DNA of 64,000 nucleotides from Akkermansiaceae bacterium (GTDB lineage Bacteria; Verrucomicrobiota; Verrucomicrobiia; Verrucomicrobiales; Akkermansiaceae): assembly GCA_019634595.1 (NCBI GenBank), contig JAHCBC010000002.1:310001-374000 (forward strand), given 5' to 3'. Positions 8,810 through 17,851 of this stretch are shown piece after piece (the stretch's first letter is position 1; each line of letters opens with the position of its first letter). The translations under genes and the position numbers were made by a program. The notes under the pieces are model-generated. The model was given only the letters and a program-made list of their open reading frames with translations. It was not told where the DNA came from and ran no database searches.

Positions 8810-9314
8810 CATTCATGCAAGGGTGGACAAGGCCAGCAGTGGGGACATGGTTTCCTGAACTGTCGCCGAAGCTTTCACTCATGGTGGTTTCGGGAAGGCA
8901 CGACCTCCACCGTTGGCTTGTCCGCCCTTGCATGGGATCGGGCGGCGGATCTGTCGTGGGATGCCTTTGCTGTGGGTTCCCGTTGCAGCCGGTGGACGGG
9001 GACGTCCGCCCTCCTTGCGGGAGTAGGGAGGAAGGACACTCTTGTCCTTCGGCGGCATTGGCGAATGAAGAGGGAGAAGTGTTCAATTTTCAGGAAAGAA
9101 AAGAAAGCTGACCGCGGATTTGAAGGGATTCGTTTCTTCTTCCTCCATCCTTGGCGATCTTCGCACCTTGGAGGTGGATCTTTCCTGATTCGCCAATGCC
9201 GTTGGTGGACAGGAATGGCAGCCAAGCGGACATAGCGGCTCTGCCGCAATGTCCACCCTCCTCACGGGATCTGGAATTGCACCCCGCGCGCCATTGGGGC
9301 AGATTCCCCCCCGC
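8810..9314. other. 505-bp gene-free stretch with two inverted-repeat pairs
   Basis: No convincing gene is seen here. Two inverted pairs stand out: an 18-bp arm CATGCAAGGGTGGACAAG (8814-8831) with its near-perfect complement at 8927-8944 (one mismatch), and CGGCATTGGCGAAT (9053-9066) with its exact complement at 9188-9201. Small hairpins such as AAGGACACTCTTGTCCTT lie inside. This looks like a cluster of REP/MITE-like debris. Confidence 0.6.
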
Positions 9315-10586
9315 ATGTCCGGCAACGAGAACAGGGAAACGGAATGGGATGTCATCATCATCGGTGGCGGCCCGGCGGGATCGACGGCAGCCACCACGCT
9401 CGCCCAGGCGGGGCGCCGGGTGCTGGTGCTGGAAAAGTCGAAGTTCCCGCGCTTCCACATCGGTGAGTCCCTCCTGCCCTACAACCGTCGCATTTTCAAT
9501 GAACTGGGCGTTTGGGACAAGATCGAGGGCGCGGGTTTCACGACCAAGCGGGCGGCCCAGTTCATCCTGGGGGACGACACGCGCGGCAACCGCCTGGATT
9601 TCTCGAAAGGCTCCTTCACCGAGTATCCGCAGGCAGTGCAGGTGGAGCGGTCGAAGTTCGACAAGATCCTCCTCGACCACTCCCGGGAAGCCGGGGCGGA
9701 TGTGACGGAGGAGTGCATGGTCACGGACTACCGCATCGAGAAAGACCGGGTGGTGGTGAAGTACCGCTCGCTCGACCTGTCCGACCACGAGATCACCGCC
9801 CGCTACCTCATCGACGCCAGCGGCCTCAACAATTTCACCGCCAACAAGGAGAAGCTCCGGCGCTACTACCCCACCCACAAGAAGCTGGCGATCTTCGGCC
9901 ACTTTTCCAACGTGGACATGCCGAAGGGCGAGCATGAAGGGGACATCCTCATCATCCGCCGCGAACGCTCCTGGGTGTGGATGATCCCGCTGGAGGAGAA
10001 CAAGACGAGCGTGGGTCTGGTCATCGACGCCGCGGACTTCAAGGCGCTCGGCAAGAAGCCGCCGGAAGTCTTCGCGGACGCCATGGCGGACACCCCCGCC
10101 GTGGCGAAGCGCTTCGCGGACGCGCAGTCCCTGGACCAGTTCCACGTCATCAACGATTTCTCTTACAAGAACGACGTGCTGGCCTCACCGCGCCTGCTCC
10201 GCGTCGGCGATGCCTCCGGCTTCATCGACCCCATGTTTTCCAGCGGGGTGATGCTGGCGATGACCTCCGGCCAACAGGGCGCACAGGCCATCGACGCCGC
10301 GCTGAAGAAGGACGACCCGCTGTCCGCGGAAATGAAGTTCTACGAAAAGGACAACCGCCGCCGCATCGCCATCTACTGGGAGTTCATCGAGAACTTCTAC
10401 CGGCTGCACTTCGCGCAGATCTTCTTCCAGCCCTACAACCGCTGGGGCATGGTCTGCTCCATCAATGCGGTGCTGGCGGGGCGCACCACCTTGTCGTGGG
10501 CCGTCCGGTGGCGTCTGCGGGCCTTCTTCTTGCTCGCCTGGCTCAACAAATACATCCCGGTGTCGAAGCGCATCGACGTCCGGTGA
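9315..10586 (+). CDS. FAD-dependent oxidoreductase of the flavin halogenase-like family
   Basis: The 423-residue protein starts with a dinucleotide-binding motif (DVIIIGGGPAGSTAATTLAQAG) ending in VLVLEK, then FPRFHIGESLLP, a typical entry of the tryptophan halogenase / geranylgeranyl reductase superfamily. RSWVWMIPLEE fits the WxWxIP motif of flavin-dependent halogenases, and RVGDASGFIDPMFSSGVMLAM is the conserved FAD-contact region near residues 295-315. A halogenase would also need the active-site lysine, which I cannot place with certainty, so the substrate and reaction stay open; relatives include alkylhalidases and ring hydroxylases. The ATG at 9315 is chosen because it stands directly before the Rossmann strand. 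It is monocistronic and converges with the next gene, 9 bp apart. Confidence 0.8.
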   Translation: MSGNENRETEWDVIIIGGGPAGSTAATTLAQAGRRVLVLEKSKFPRFHIGESLLPYNRRIFNELGVWDKIEGAGFTTKRAAQFILGDDTRGNRLDFSKGSFTEYPQAVQVERSKFDKILLDHSREAGADVTEECMVTDYRIEKDRVVVKYRSLDLSDHEITARYLIDASGLNNFTANKEKLRRYYPTHKKLAIFGHFSNVDMPKGEHEGDILIIRRERSWVWMIPLEENKTSVGLVIDAADFKALGKKPPEVFADAMADTPAVAKRFADAQSLDQFHVINDFSYKNDVLASPRLLRVGDASGFIDPMFSSGVMLAMTSGQQGAQAIDAALKKDDPLSAEMKFYEKDNRRRIAIYWEFIENFYRLHFAQIFFQPYNRWGMVCSINAVLAGRTTLSWAVRWRLRAFFLLAWLNKYIPVSKRIDVR

Positions 10587-10595
10587 GGCCGCCGC

Positions 10596-11989
10596 TCACT
10601 TCGGGGCGTTCCTCTTCCTGAGCAACGCCTCGCGGAACGCAGCCATGGAGGCATCCACCCGCTCCTTCGCATCGCCGGTGAAGTTCATCGCCTGCACGCG
10701 CTTTTCGAGGATGGACAGGTCCACCTCATTGAGGCGGACACCTTGGGACTTTTCCAGTTGCTCCGCGGATTGTCCGAAGGTTTTCACCAGGTAATCGGCC
10801 TGTTCCCCATCCGTCCTGAGGAGCTTCGCCCGGTTGACCGTGCCGTTGGGATCCCCCCACAGAAGGGAGTTGCCATTGCGGCTCAGATCCTCCGCCGTGA
10901 TCTGGAACCCCGGTGGTAGCGATTCACGGAACTTTTCCAACAAATCAGGATTTCCGGCCAACTGGTTGATCAGATTTCCCGCCAGATGCTGGACATGCGC
11001 CTTTTCCTTCCCCTCTTCGATGCCCTCGAACGACTTTCTCAGCATCGCGCCGAACTCCTCCGTCTTCCCCGCCGTAGCCAGGTGGGCCATTGAGCTGGCT
11101 TCCAATCTGGTTCTCATCGGCCCCGGCTCCAGCTTCCGGAGATACACGTCCGCCGCTTCCGGATCCTTGCGCATCAGCTCGGCAAAGGCATTCGAATGGA
11201 CCCAACTGGAATCGCCGCCGAAGTTGCGCTGCCCGAGTTGCTCGACGAAAACCGCCAGCTCCTCCTTCGGAAGCTCACGCAAGGCATTGGAAATCATCGA
11301 GGTTTGTTGCTGCGAGGGAAGCTGGTCGATGAAATCAAGGAAAGCCCTGCTTCCTTGCCGGGCCTTGGCCATCGCCACGGGGTACACGCCGTTGAACCCT
11401 ATCTCCGGATCCCCGGTGGCCATCCGCTCCTTGAACAGATCTTCCGCAGCAGAAGGATCCGTCAAGGCCAGGACACCGATGACGGAGGAGGCCCAGCGCG
11501 ACCTCTCACGGGACCCATCAACCCACGCCAGCGCCGCCTTCCAATCTTTCCTCGCCCACGCGGAGAGGACCGCAGCGGAGTTCCGGTTGCCGTCGGTTCC
11601 GTCCAGCATGGTGGCGGTCAGCTCCGCCAGTATGTCCGCTGGCAGCCTGCTGAGGAGGAGCTGCCGCTGGTAGGTGCGTCTCGCATCCGCCACAGGATCC
11701 CTGTCCCGCGGCTGGTTCCTGTCTTCCTCGAGAAAGCGGCGGACGTCCTCCAGTGCAAGCTGTTCCACCGTCCTGCCACGGAGTATACCCGCAAGGACAT
11801 CGTCGCTTCCGACAGCCTCGCGGCGCTGCGGCAGCCCACGCTCCCTGGCCTTGAAACGAGGGGCATTTTCCCGTTCCTCAGCCGCAGCTTTCCCGCATCG
11901 GCGGAACCCGGAGCCATCGACCGCCCGATGCCAATGCCGAGCGCGATGCCCAGAACCGCGGTTCCAGCCAACATCCAGATGGGTTTCAT
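10596..11989 (-). pseudogene. Membrane-anchored helical-repeat protein, interrupted by a -1 frame change
   Basis: The N-terminus MKPIWMLAGTAVLGIALGIGIG (start 11989, or 12007) is a membrane anchor in one frame. The body, an alpha-helical repeat protein with units such as VLSAWARKDWKAALAWV, lies in the frame one base back and runs to the stop at 10596. The switch is near 11890, right where the anchor's zero frame reads G-GGA-AAG, a heptamer of the X-XXY-YYZ slippery type (11894-11888). Reading through a -1 slip gives a seamless protein of about 460 residues. The simplest explanation is a one-base deletion; programmed frameshifting is possible. The architecture matches the intact gene at 55600 (anchor, charged linker, repeats with WA-type motifs), so this is a paralogue. 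Confidence 0.65.
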
Positions 11990-12091
11990 GGATCGGCCTT
12001 TTCGCACAACGTGCGGCTGAATGCACGGAATATCCGCCGTCCGCCCCAGCCGATCTCATTCCAGGGGTGCAACCCCATCTCCGGAAAAAGT

Positions 12092-12263
12092 GGCAGGGAC
12101 CGCATTCCATGCGGTCAGGCTGGAGAGATGCCTGACAGTCCGGGAACTTTTCCCTTGGGAAATCGCTCACCGGTTCTCCAGGAGGAAACACCACCGCATA
12201 CTGATCATCGCAATGCATTTGCCGCCTTCCCCCGCCTGACCGCATGGAATGCGGTCCCTGCCG
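12092..12263. repeat. 29-bp perfect inverted repeat pair, each arm itself palindromic
   Basis: The arms at 12092-12120 and 12235-12263 are exact reverse complements and are 114 bp apart. Each arm holds a hairpin CCGCAT-tcc-ATGCGG. This is REP-like or MITE-like, in a 415-bp gap (11990-12404) with no other recognisable gene. Confidence 0.75.
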
Positions 12264-12404
12264 ACGCCATACGCCAAGCCAACTGGCAGCGCCGTGGTGA
12301 CATTCGGGGCGAAAAACAATGGAACCGGGTGGCGGGGAAACCCACCATCCGGTCCACATTCCGGCGTCAGCAGATCGGGCTGATCCGCCTTTACCTTTTC
12401 CTGA

Positions 12405-14384
12405 TCACTTCGCCGCAGGCGCCCAGCGCACCGCATCCGCGATGACATGGCCGTTCGTGCCCTTGTTCGAAATGGTGAGGCCGGATGATTTGCCCGCCTT
12501 GAAGCTGCCGCTGTACACCTTCACCCAGCCGCCGTTGGAACGCTGGTCCACGGTGATGGCCTTCTTGCCGTCGGCACCGGAGATTTCCACCGGCACATTG
12601 GTGGCGCGGTTCGGGTTCTTCTTCCAGGTGAGATAGACGTCATAGTTCCCGTCCTTCGGCAGGTCCGGGGTGTAGGTGATGGTCTTGGTGCCCTTGCCGT
12701 CGTTGTTGTCGTGCAGGTAGCCGCCCGCCAGCGCTTCGGTCCACTCGCCGGTCTTGGCCGCCGCCTCGTCATCGACCTCGATGCCCGCAGGGGCGAGAGC
12801 CTTTTCCTCATCCGTGAGCGGAGGGGCATCCCATACGAGGATCTGCTTGTCGGCCAGCAGGCGCTCCCTGAGCTTCGCGTACTCCACCTTCTGCACGGAG
12901 ATGCCACCGTCAATGGCCATCGAGGCAGCGGTGCCGATGGATTGGCCGAGGATCATGAACACCGGCTCCATCCGGATGGAACCGTAGGCCATGTGGGAGG
13001 AGGAAAGGCAGACGCCGACCAGCAGGTTCGCGCACTCGCTCTCCTTCGGCACGACGCTGCGGTAGCTGATGGAATACGGGCGCGGCACGCGCACCTGCAC
13101 GTCGCCCTCGTTGCGCACCGCGCCGTCGATGACCACGCGCTGGCAGTTGTGGGAGTCCATGGTGTAGGCGGCCAGACCGACGGAGTCCTCCGGGATTTTC
13201 CGCGAGGTGCACTCATGCTCGGTCATCACGTATTCGGAAACCATCCGCCGTCCTTCCCGGACGTAGAGCTCGTGGGGCCAGCCGCCGGTTTCCGGGAACT
13301 CTCCCTTGAGAAGCCCGAAGGAGGAAACCTTCGTCCGGATCTCCTGCGGGATCTCCGGATCATTCGCGGCGAACCAGGCCAGGCCCTGCTGGTAGTTCAC
13401 GTGGTCCTGGAACATCTTCTCCCGCTCCTCGTAGCCGCCCTCCGGCCAGCCGTAGTTCGCGCCGATGTGGTCGGTGGAGAAGCCGCCGGTGTTGTTGCAG
13501 TCGCCGTTGTGGAGCTGGAAGGGGACGGGAGGCTTCGGCGAGGCTTTCACGTAGCGCTCATATACGGCATAGCGGCCGCGGTCGTAGCCCTCCGGTTTCG
13601 GGAACGGGATGCGCTCTGGGGAGTTGGAGAGGTTGAAGCGGAAATTGTAGGCCTGCATCTTCTTGTCACCTTCGCCCGTCTTTCCGGGATCCTCTGCGGA
13701 GATGGTAGGCAGCAGGCCGCTGGACGGATCCCCCGGCTTCACATACGGATCCACCTTCACGTTGAAGTTGTGTGATTTGCGGAACTGGACGCCATTGATG
13801 GTTTCTCCGTAGGTGGCGTTGCTCTCACGACCTACATGGAATGAAACGCCGGCTTTCGCGAACAGGTCGCCCTCATAGGTCGCGTCCACGAACATCTTCG
13901 CCTTCACGCTGTTCCCGTTCTCGAAGGAAACGGAGGTGATGCGGTTGCCTTCCTTCTCCACGTCCTTCAGGCGGTGTTCATAATAAACGGTGACGCCCGC
14001 TTCCTTGAGGAAATGCAGGAAAGCGGTCTCCGCCAGCGACGGCCTGAAGCCGGAGGTTTTCCCGATGTGCGCATAGACCTCATTCGCGAAACCGCCGATA
14101 GCCTTGCGGTTGCCGATGTCCGTCGCCGTCAGCCCCCCGGAAGTCATCCCGCCAACATGACGGCGGAAGACGACGAGCACCGCTTTCTTTCCCATCCGCG
14201 CGGCCTGCACCGCAGCGGAGACGCCAGCGGGCGTGCCGCCATAGACGCAGACATCCGCCTCGATGACCTGCGCGGGGTTCGCGGCGGGGACCGGGTAGTA
14301 GTACTTCAGGCCGGGATTCGGCGTGGTGGGCTGGGCGGAAGCGACCAGCGACGACAGGAGGAAAAGCGGAATGACGGGTTTCAT
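12405..14384 (-). CDS. Exported FAD-dependent oxidoreductase with golvesin-like C-terminal domain
   Basis: The 659-residue protein has a signal peptide (MKPVIPLFLLSSLVASA). The FAD-binding region starts at EADVCVYGGTPAGVSAAVQAARMG, with the unusual YGGTPAG form typical of the FAD_oxidored (PF12831) family often found in Verrucomicrobia and Planctomycetes; GGMTSGGL and FVDATYEGDLFAKAGV are further family motifs. The last 120 residues (from about WTEALAGGYLHDNN to ADAVRWAP) match a golvesin/xanthan-lyase-like domain that may bind carbohydrate. Such enzymes are thought to oxidise sugars or sugar alcohols in the periplasm, but the substrate is not known. It stands alone, between a repeat-filled gap and a divergent PEP-CTERM gene. 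Confidence 0.82.
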   Translation of the reverse strand: MKPVIPLFLLSSLVASAQPTTPNPGLKYYYPVPAANPAQVIEADVCVYGGTPAGVSAAVQAARMGKKAVLVVFRRHVGGMTSGGLTATDIGNRKAIGGFANEVYAHIGKTSGFRPSLAETAFLHFLKEAGVTVYYEHRLKDVEKEGNRITSVSFENGNSVKAKMFVDATYEGDLFAKAGVSFHVGRESNATYGETINGVQFRKSHNFNVKVDPYVKPGDPSSGLLPTISAEDPGKTGEGDKKMQAYNFRFNLSNSPERIPFPKPEGYDRGRYAVYERYVKASPKPPVPFQLHNGDCNNTGGFSTDHIGANYGWPEGGYEEREKMFQDHVNYQQGLAWFAANDPEIPQEIRTKVSSFGLLKGEFPETGGWPHELYVREGRRMVSEYVMTEHECTSRKIPEDSVGLAAYTMDSHNCQRVVIDGAVRNEGDVQVRVPRPYSISYRSVVPKESECANLLVGVCLSSSHMAYGSIRMEPVFMILGQSIGTAASMAIDGGISVQKVEYAKLRERLLADKQILVWDAPPLTDEEKALAPAGIEVDDEAAAKTGEWTEALAGGYLHDNNDGKGTKTITYTPDLPKDGNYDVYLTWKKNPNRATNVPVEISGADGKKAITVDQRSNGGWVKVYSGSFKAGKSSGLTISNKGTNGHVIADAVRWAPAAK

Positions 14385-14521
14385 GAGGAAAGGCGGCTAC
14401 GGGGGGAAGGGGAAGTTTCTTTCTTATTCGTGGCGGGGGATGGCGGGGTAATCGTTCGTGTACTTGAGGCGGTAGGGATTGATGGGATTCTGGTTTCATC
14501 GACCCAAAAACCCTCCGTGAA

Positions 14522-15397
14522 ATGAAATCCCCGCTCGCACTGATCCTTCCGCCCGCTCTTGCCATGTCCTCACAGGCCGCCTTGGTCGCGGACAATTTCG
14601 ACGCCCTCACCAACGCCGGTCTCAGCGGCAAGTTCCATACCGGGACGGGTTTCGTGAGCGGAGCGAAGTGGACCGGCTCCAGCCTCCCCGGTGTCGTGGA
14701 CGGCACCCTCAGTTCGACACTCTACAACATCAGCCAGCCGGGAAACAAATTCATCCGGGGCACCAACTCCACGGACATGCGGCAGGCCTTCGGTATGCTC
14801 GCGGCTCCCATGAGCGGCGAGATCTGGTTCTCGTTCCTGGCCCAAACGAGCCAGACCACCATCGAATCCCAGATCCGGTGGTCTTCCACGGGACTTTCGC
14901 TGAATTCCCCGACGGCGACTCCGTTCAGTGATCGTGGGGATTTCTACGTCCAGATGTCCGGCGGCCGTTTGGAATACAAGTTCGGCACCAACCACACCGC
15001 AGGCTCCGTTCAGGTGTATGGCGGCACGGAGCTGGCGGGTGTCACCACGCTGGTCGTGGGACGCCTCCTGCTCGGCGGAACCGGCACCGGTGACTCGGTG
15101 GATCTGTGGGTGAATCCGGACCTGATCGCGAATCCGGATATCTCCAGCCTGTCCACCGCCTACTCCGCCACCGGTATCAACGGACTCGCAAGCATCAACC
15201 AGGTCGGCATCGTCGTCCACCGGACGAGCAGCAACCTGGCGCTGGAATCGGCGGCGTTCGACGCTCTGCGCATGAGCAACAACCCCGACGGCTTCTCCGA
15301 AGTCACGGGCGTGCCGGAGCCATCAGCGTGGATGCTTGCCGCCGGGATGATGCCTCTCTTCATGGCGGTCCGGTGTCGCAAGGAATGGAAATCGTGA
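14522..15397 (+). CDS. PEP-CTERM-sorted exported protein
   Basis: The protein has 291 residues, with a signal peptide (MKSPLALILPPALAMSSQAA) and a C-terminal VPEPSAWMLAAGMM helix followed by a basic tail, which is the exosortase signal. The body (DNFDALTNAGLSG..., W-rich and GG-rich beta strands) resembles a concanavalin-like beta sandwich. No enzymatic residues are visible. The tail RCRKEWKS is a less regular basic end than in the other PEP-CTERM proteins of this window. It is divergent from the exported oxidoreductase upstream; the 137-bp gap between them may hold both promoters. Confidence 0.8.
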   Translation: MKSPLALILPPALAMSSQAALVADNFDALTNAGLSGKFHTGTGFVSGAKWTGSSLPGVVDGTLSSTLYNISQPGNKFIRGTNSTDMRQAFGMLAAPMSGEIWFSFLAQTSQTTIESQIRWSSTGLSLNSPTATPFSDRGDFYVQMSGGRLEYKFGTNHTAGSVQVYGGTELAGVTTLVVGRLLLGGTGTGDSVDLWVNPDLIANPDISSLSTAYSATGINGLASINQVGIVVHRTSSNLALESAAFDALRMSNNPDGFSEVTGVPEPSAWMLAAGMMPLFMAVRCRKEWKS

Positions 15398-15466
15398 GAT
15401 GCCTGTCAGCCGGGTGGCACCCGGTTAGATTGACTTCGCCGCGGGAATCGCTTTTCTCACGCCGAT

Positions 15467-17833
15467 ATGCACGGATCCCGCCTGCTGCTGACGCTCTGCG
15501 CCGCATTTTTCGCGAACACCGCGTTCGCGGATGATGCGAAGACCATGGACGCGTTCCTGGAGCAGCACTGCGTGAAATGCCACGGTCCGGACAAACAGAA
15601 GGGAAAGCTGCGGCTGGACGACCTGAAAAAGCCACCCCACGAGCTGGAACAGTGGAAGGAAGTGCTGGAGGCCATCGAATACGGCGACATGCCGCCGAAA
15701 GACGAGAAACGTCCGGAGGCCGCGGAGGTCGCCGCCTTCAAAGGGATCATCTCCGGCGGGCTGACGTCCGCGGGGAAGGGCGGCTCGATCGCCGTGCGGC
15801 GGATGAACCGCTACGAGTACGAAAGCACGGTGCACGACCTGCTGGGGATCGACACGCCACTCGCGGAACTGCTCCCGGAGGACTCGCGGGTCCAGGGCTT
15901 CGACAACGTGGCGGAGGGTCTCAGCCTTTCCTCCGTGCTGATCGAGAAATACCTGGAGGCCGCCAACGCCGCCTTTGACGGGACCATCCGCCGCATCGCC
16001 CCGCTGCCGGTGGAAACGCGCAAGGCGATGGCCATGGAGGACAAGTCGAACATCGGCGCGGCCGCCAAGAAGAACGACGGCGTGTTCGAAAAGGACGGTG
16101 CCTTCATCGACTTCTCACCGGGCTGGCCGCCGACCCGTTTCGACGCCGCCCGGCCCATCGAGGGCGGCCTTTACCGCTGCAAGGTCACCGTCTGGCCGCA
16201 TGAGCCGGGCGCGCGCACGCTCACCGTGGGCATCTTCACCGGCCAGTTGTTCGGCACCGGGAAGCTGAATTTCGAAGGGGTTTATGATGTGACGGGCGAC
16301 CCGAAGAACCCGCGCGTCATCGAGTTCACCACCCGCCTCAACGAAGGCGACGCCATCCATGTGCTGCCATGGATCTTTCCCGGCCACATCACCTGGAAGG
16401 ACAAAAACGTGCCGCGCCCGGGGATCGGCATGGTTTCCGCGGAGACCCACGGCCCGCTCGACCAGGACTTCCCGTCGCAGGCGCAGAAGAAACTTTTCGG
16501 CGAAAGCCCGACGCTCTCGATGGTGGCGGACACCCCCATCTACATGCGCCACCGCAAGGGGGCGAAGCTCTCCCACGTGCAGTCCTCCGCGCCGGAGGCG
16601 GATGTGGAGCGCATCATCCGCGCCTTCGTTCCACGTGCGTTCCGCCGTCCGGTGGAGAAGCCGCTGGCGGACCGCTTCGTGAACCTCGCGCTCGACCGGC
16701 TGAAGGAAGGCCGCAGCTTCGAGGAAGCCGTGCGGGCCGGTGTCTGCGCCGTGCTCTGCTCACCCCATTTCCTCATGGTGAACCGGGACTCCGTGGTGGA
16801 CGACCACACGATCGCCTCGCGGCTTTCCTATTTCCTCTGGTCCTCCATGCCGGATGACGAGCTGCTGAAGCTGGCCGCCGCGGGCAAGCTGAAGGACCCC
16901 GCAGTCCGGCGCGCGCAGGCCTTGCGGATGCTGGCGGATCCACGGCGCGAGCGGTTCGTGGAGAACTTCACCGGCCAATGGCTGGACCTCCGCCAGATGG
17001 ACGCCACCAGTCCCGACAAAAAGATGTACCCGGAATACGACGAGCTGCTGGGCCGCTCGATGGTGCGGGAGACCAAGGGCTTCTTCACCGAGATCCTCGA
17101 CCGGAATCTGCCGGTGAAGAACTTCGCCGATTCCGGCTTCGTGGTGGTGAACGAACGGCTGGCCGGACACTACGGCATCCCCGGCGTGAAGGGGCATGAG
17201 AAGATGCAGGTGGTGGAACTGCCGGCGGACAGCCTCCGTGGTGGTGTGCTGACGCAGGGTGCGGTCATGAAAGTCACCGCCAACGGCACGCACAGCTCAC
17301 CCGTCCTCCGCGGCGTATGGGTGCTGGACCGCCTGATGGGCCAGCCGGTGCCGCCACCGCCACCCGGCGTGCCAGCGGTGGAGCCGGACGTCCGCGGGGC
17401 GGTCTCCCTGCGCGACCTGCTCACGAAGCATGTGGAAGACCCCTCCTGCGCCCGCTGCCATGATCGCATCGACCCCGTGGGCTTCGCCCTGGAGGAGTTC
17501 GATCCCATCGGCAAGCACCGCGAAAAATACCGCGCTGTGCCGAAGCAGGGCGGGGGATATGTGCCCGGCCTGCCGGTCGATTCCTCCGGCGAAACACCGG
17601 ACAAGCATGCTTTCCAGAACTTCCAGGGTTTCCGCGACTGGCTGGCTGGAGATGAAACGGTCATCGCCCGTGCCCTCGCCCGGAAGCTCATGATCTACGG
17701 CTGCGGCCGCAAGGTGGAGGTTACGGACCAACCCGCCGTGGAAGCCGTCGTCACCGCCAGCGCGAAAGGCGGCTACGGACTGCGCACGATGATCCAGGAA
17801 GTGGCCGCCAGCGACTTCTTTGTGAGACCTTGA
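15467..17833 (+). CDS. DUF1592-family planctomycete-type cytochrome c protein
   Basis: The 788-residue exported protein (signal MHGSRLLLTLCAAFFANTAFA) begins with a cytochrome-like domain with one heme motif CVKCH near residue 36, then the RRMNRYEYESTVHDLLGID segment of DUF1587, a beta-rich carbohydrate-binding-like insert (about 200-340), the DUF1595 region (RAFVPRAFRRPVEKPL), DUF1592 (about 430-570), DUF1588 with a second heme motif CARCH followed by DRIDPVGFALEEFDPIG, and DUF1585 to the end. This domain order is the standard one. In most genomes the gene is followed by a DUF1552 partner gene, but here tyrS converges with it, so it is an orphan. A role in periplasmic electron transfer tied to polysaccharide use has been proposed for the family; the reaction is unknown. 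Confidence 0.9.
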   Translation: MHGSRLLLTLCAAFFANTAFADDAKTMDAFLEQHCVKCHGPDKQKGKLRLDDLKKPPHELEQWKEVLEAIEYGDMPPKDEKRPEAAEVAAFKGIISGGLTSAGKGGSIAVRRMNRYEYESTVHDLLGIDTPLAELLPEDSRVQGFDNVAEGLSLSSVLIEKYLEAANAAFDGTIRRIAPLPVETRKAMAMEDKSNIGAAAKKNDGVFEKDGAFIDFSPGWPPTRFDAARPIEGGLYRCKVTVWPHEPGARTLTVGIFTGQLFGTGKLNFEGVYDVTGDPKNPRVIEFTTRLNEGDAIHVLPWIFPGHITWKDKNVPRPGIGMVSAETHGPLDQDFPSQAQKKLFGESPTLSMVADTPIYMRHRKGAKLSHVQSSAPEADVERIIRAFVPRAFRRPVEKPLADRFVNLALDRLKEGRSFEEAVRAGVCAVLCSPHFLMVNRDSVVDDHTIASRLSYFLWSSMPDDELLKLAAAGKLKDPAVRRAQALRMLADPRRERFVENFTGQWLDLRQMDATSPDKKMYPEYDELLGRSMVRETKGFFTEILDRNLPVKNFADSGFVVVNERLAGHYGIPGVKGHEKMQVVELPADSLRGGVLTQGAVMKVTANGTHSSPVLRGVWVLDRLMGQPVPPPPPGVPAVEPDVRGAVSLRDLLTKHVEDPSCARCHDRIDPVGFALEEFDPIGKHREKYRAVPKQGGGYVPGLPVDSSGETPDKHAFQNFQGFRDWLAGDETVIARALARKLMIYGCGRKVEVTDQPAVEAVVTASAKGGYGLRTMIQEVAASDFFVRP

Positions 17834-17851
17834 GCGCAGTTTCCCACCGGA

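Noticed and set aside
8806..9111. A 101-codon open frame after the TSP3-type protein
   Set aside because: It covers the inverted repeats, has no family resemblance and unusual amino acid composition.
12008..12359. Upstream extension of the frame-broken anchored protein
   Set aside because: This open stretch runs through the inverted repeats and has no start or motif; the anchor in the other frame is a better N-terminus.
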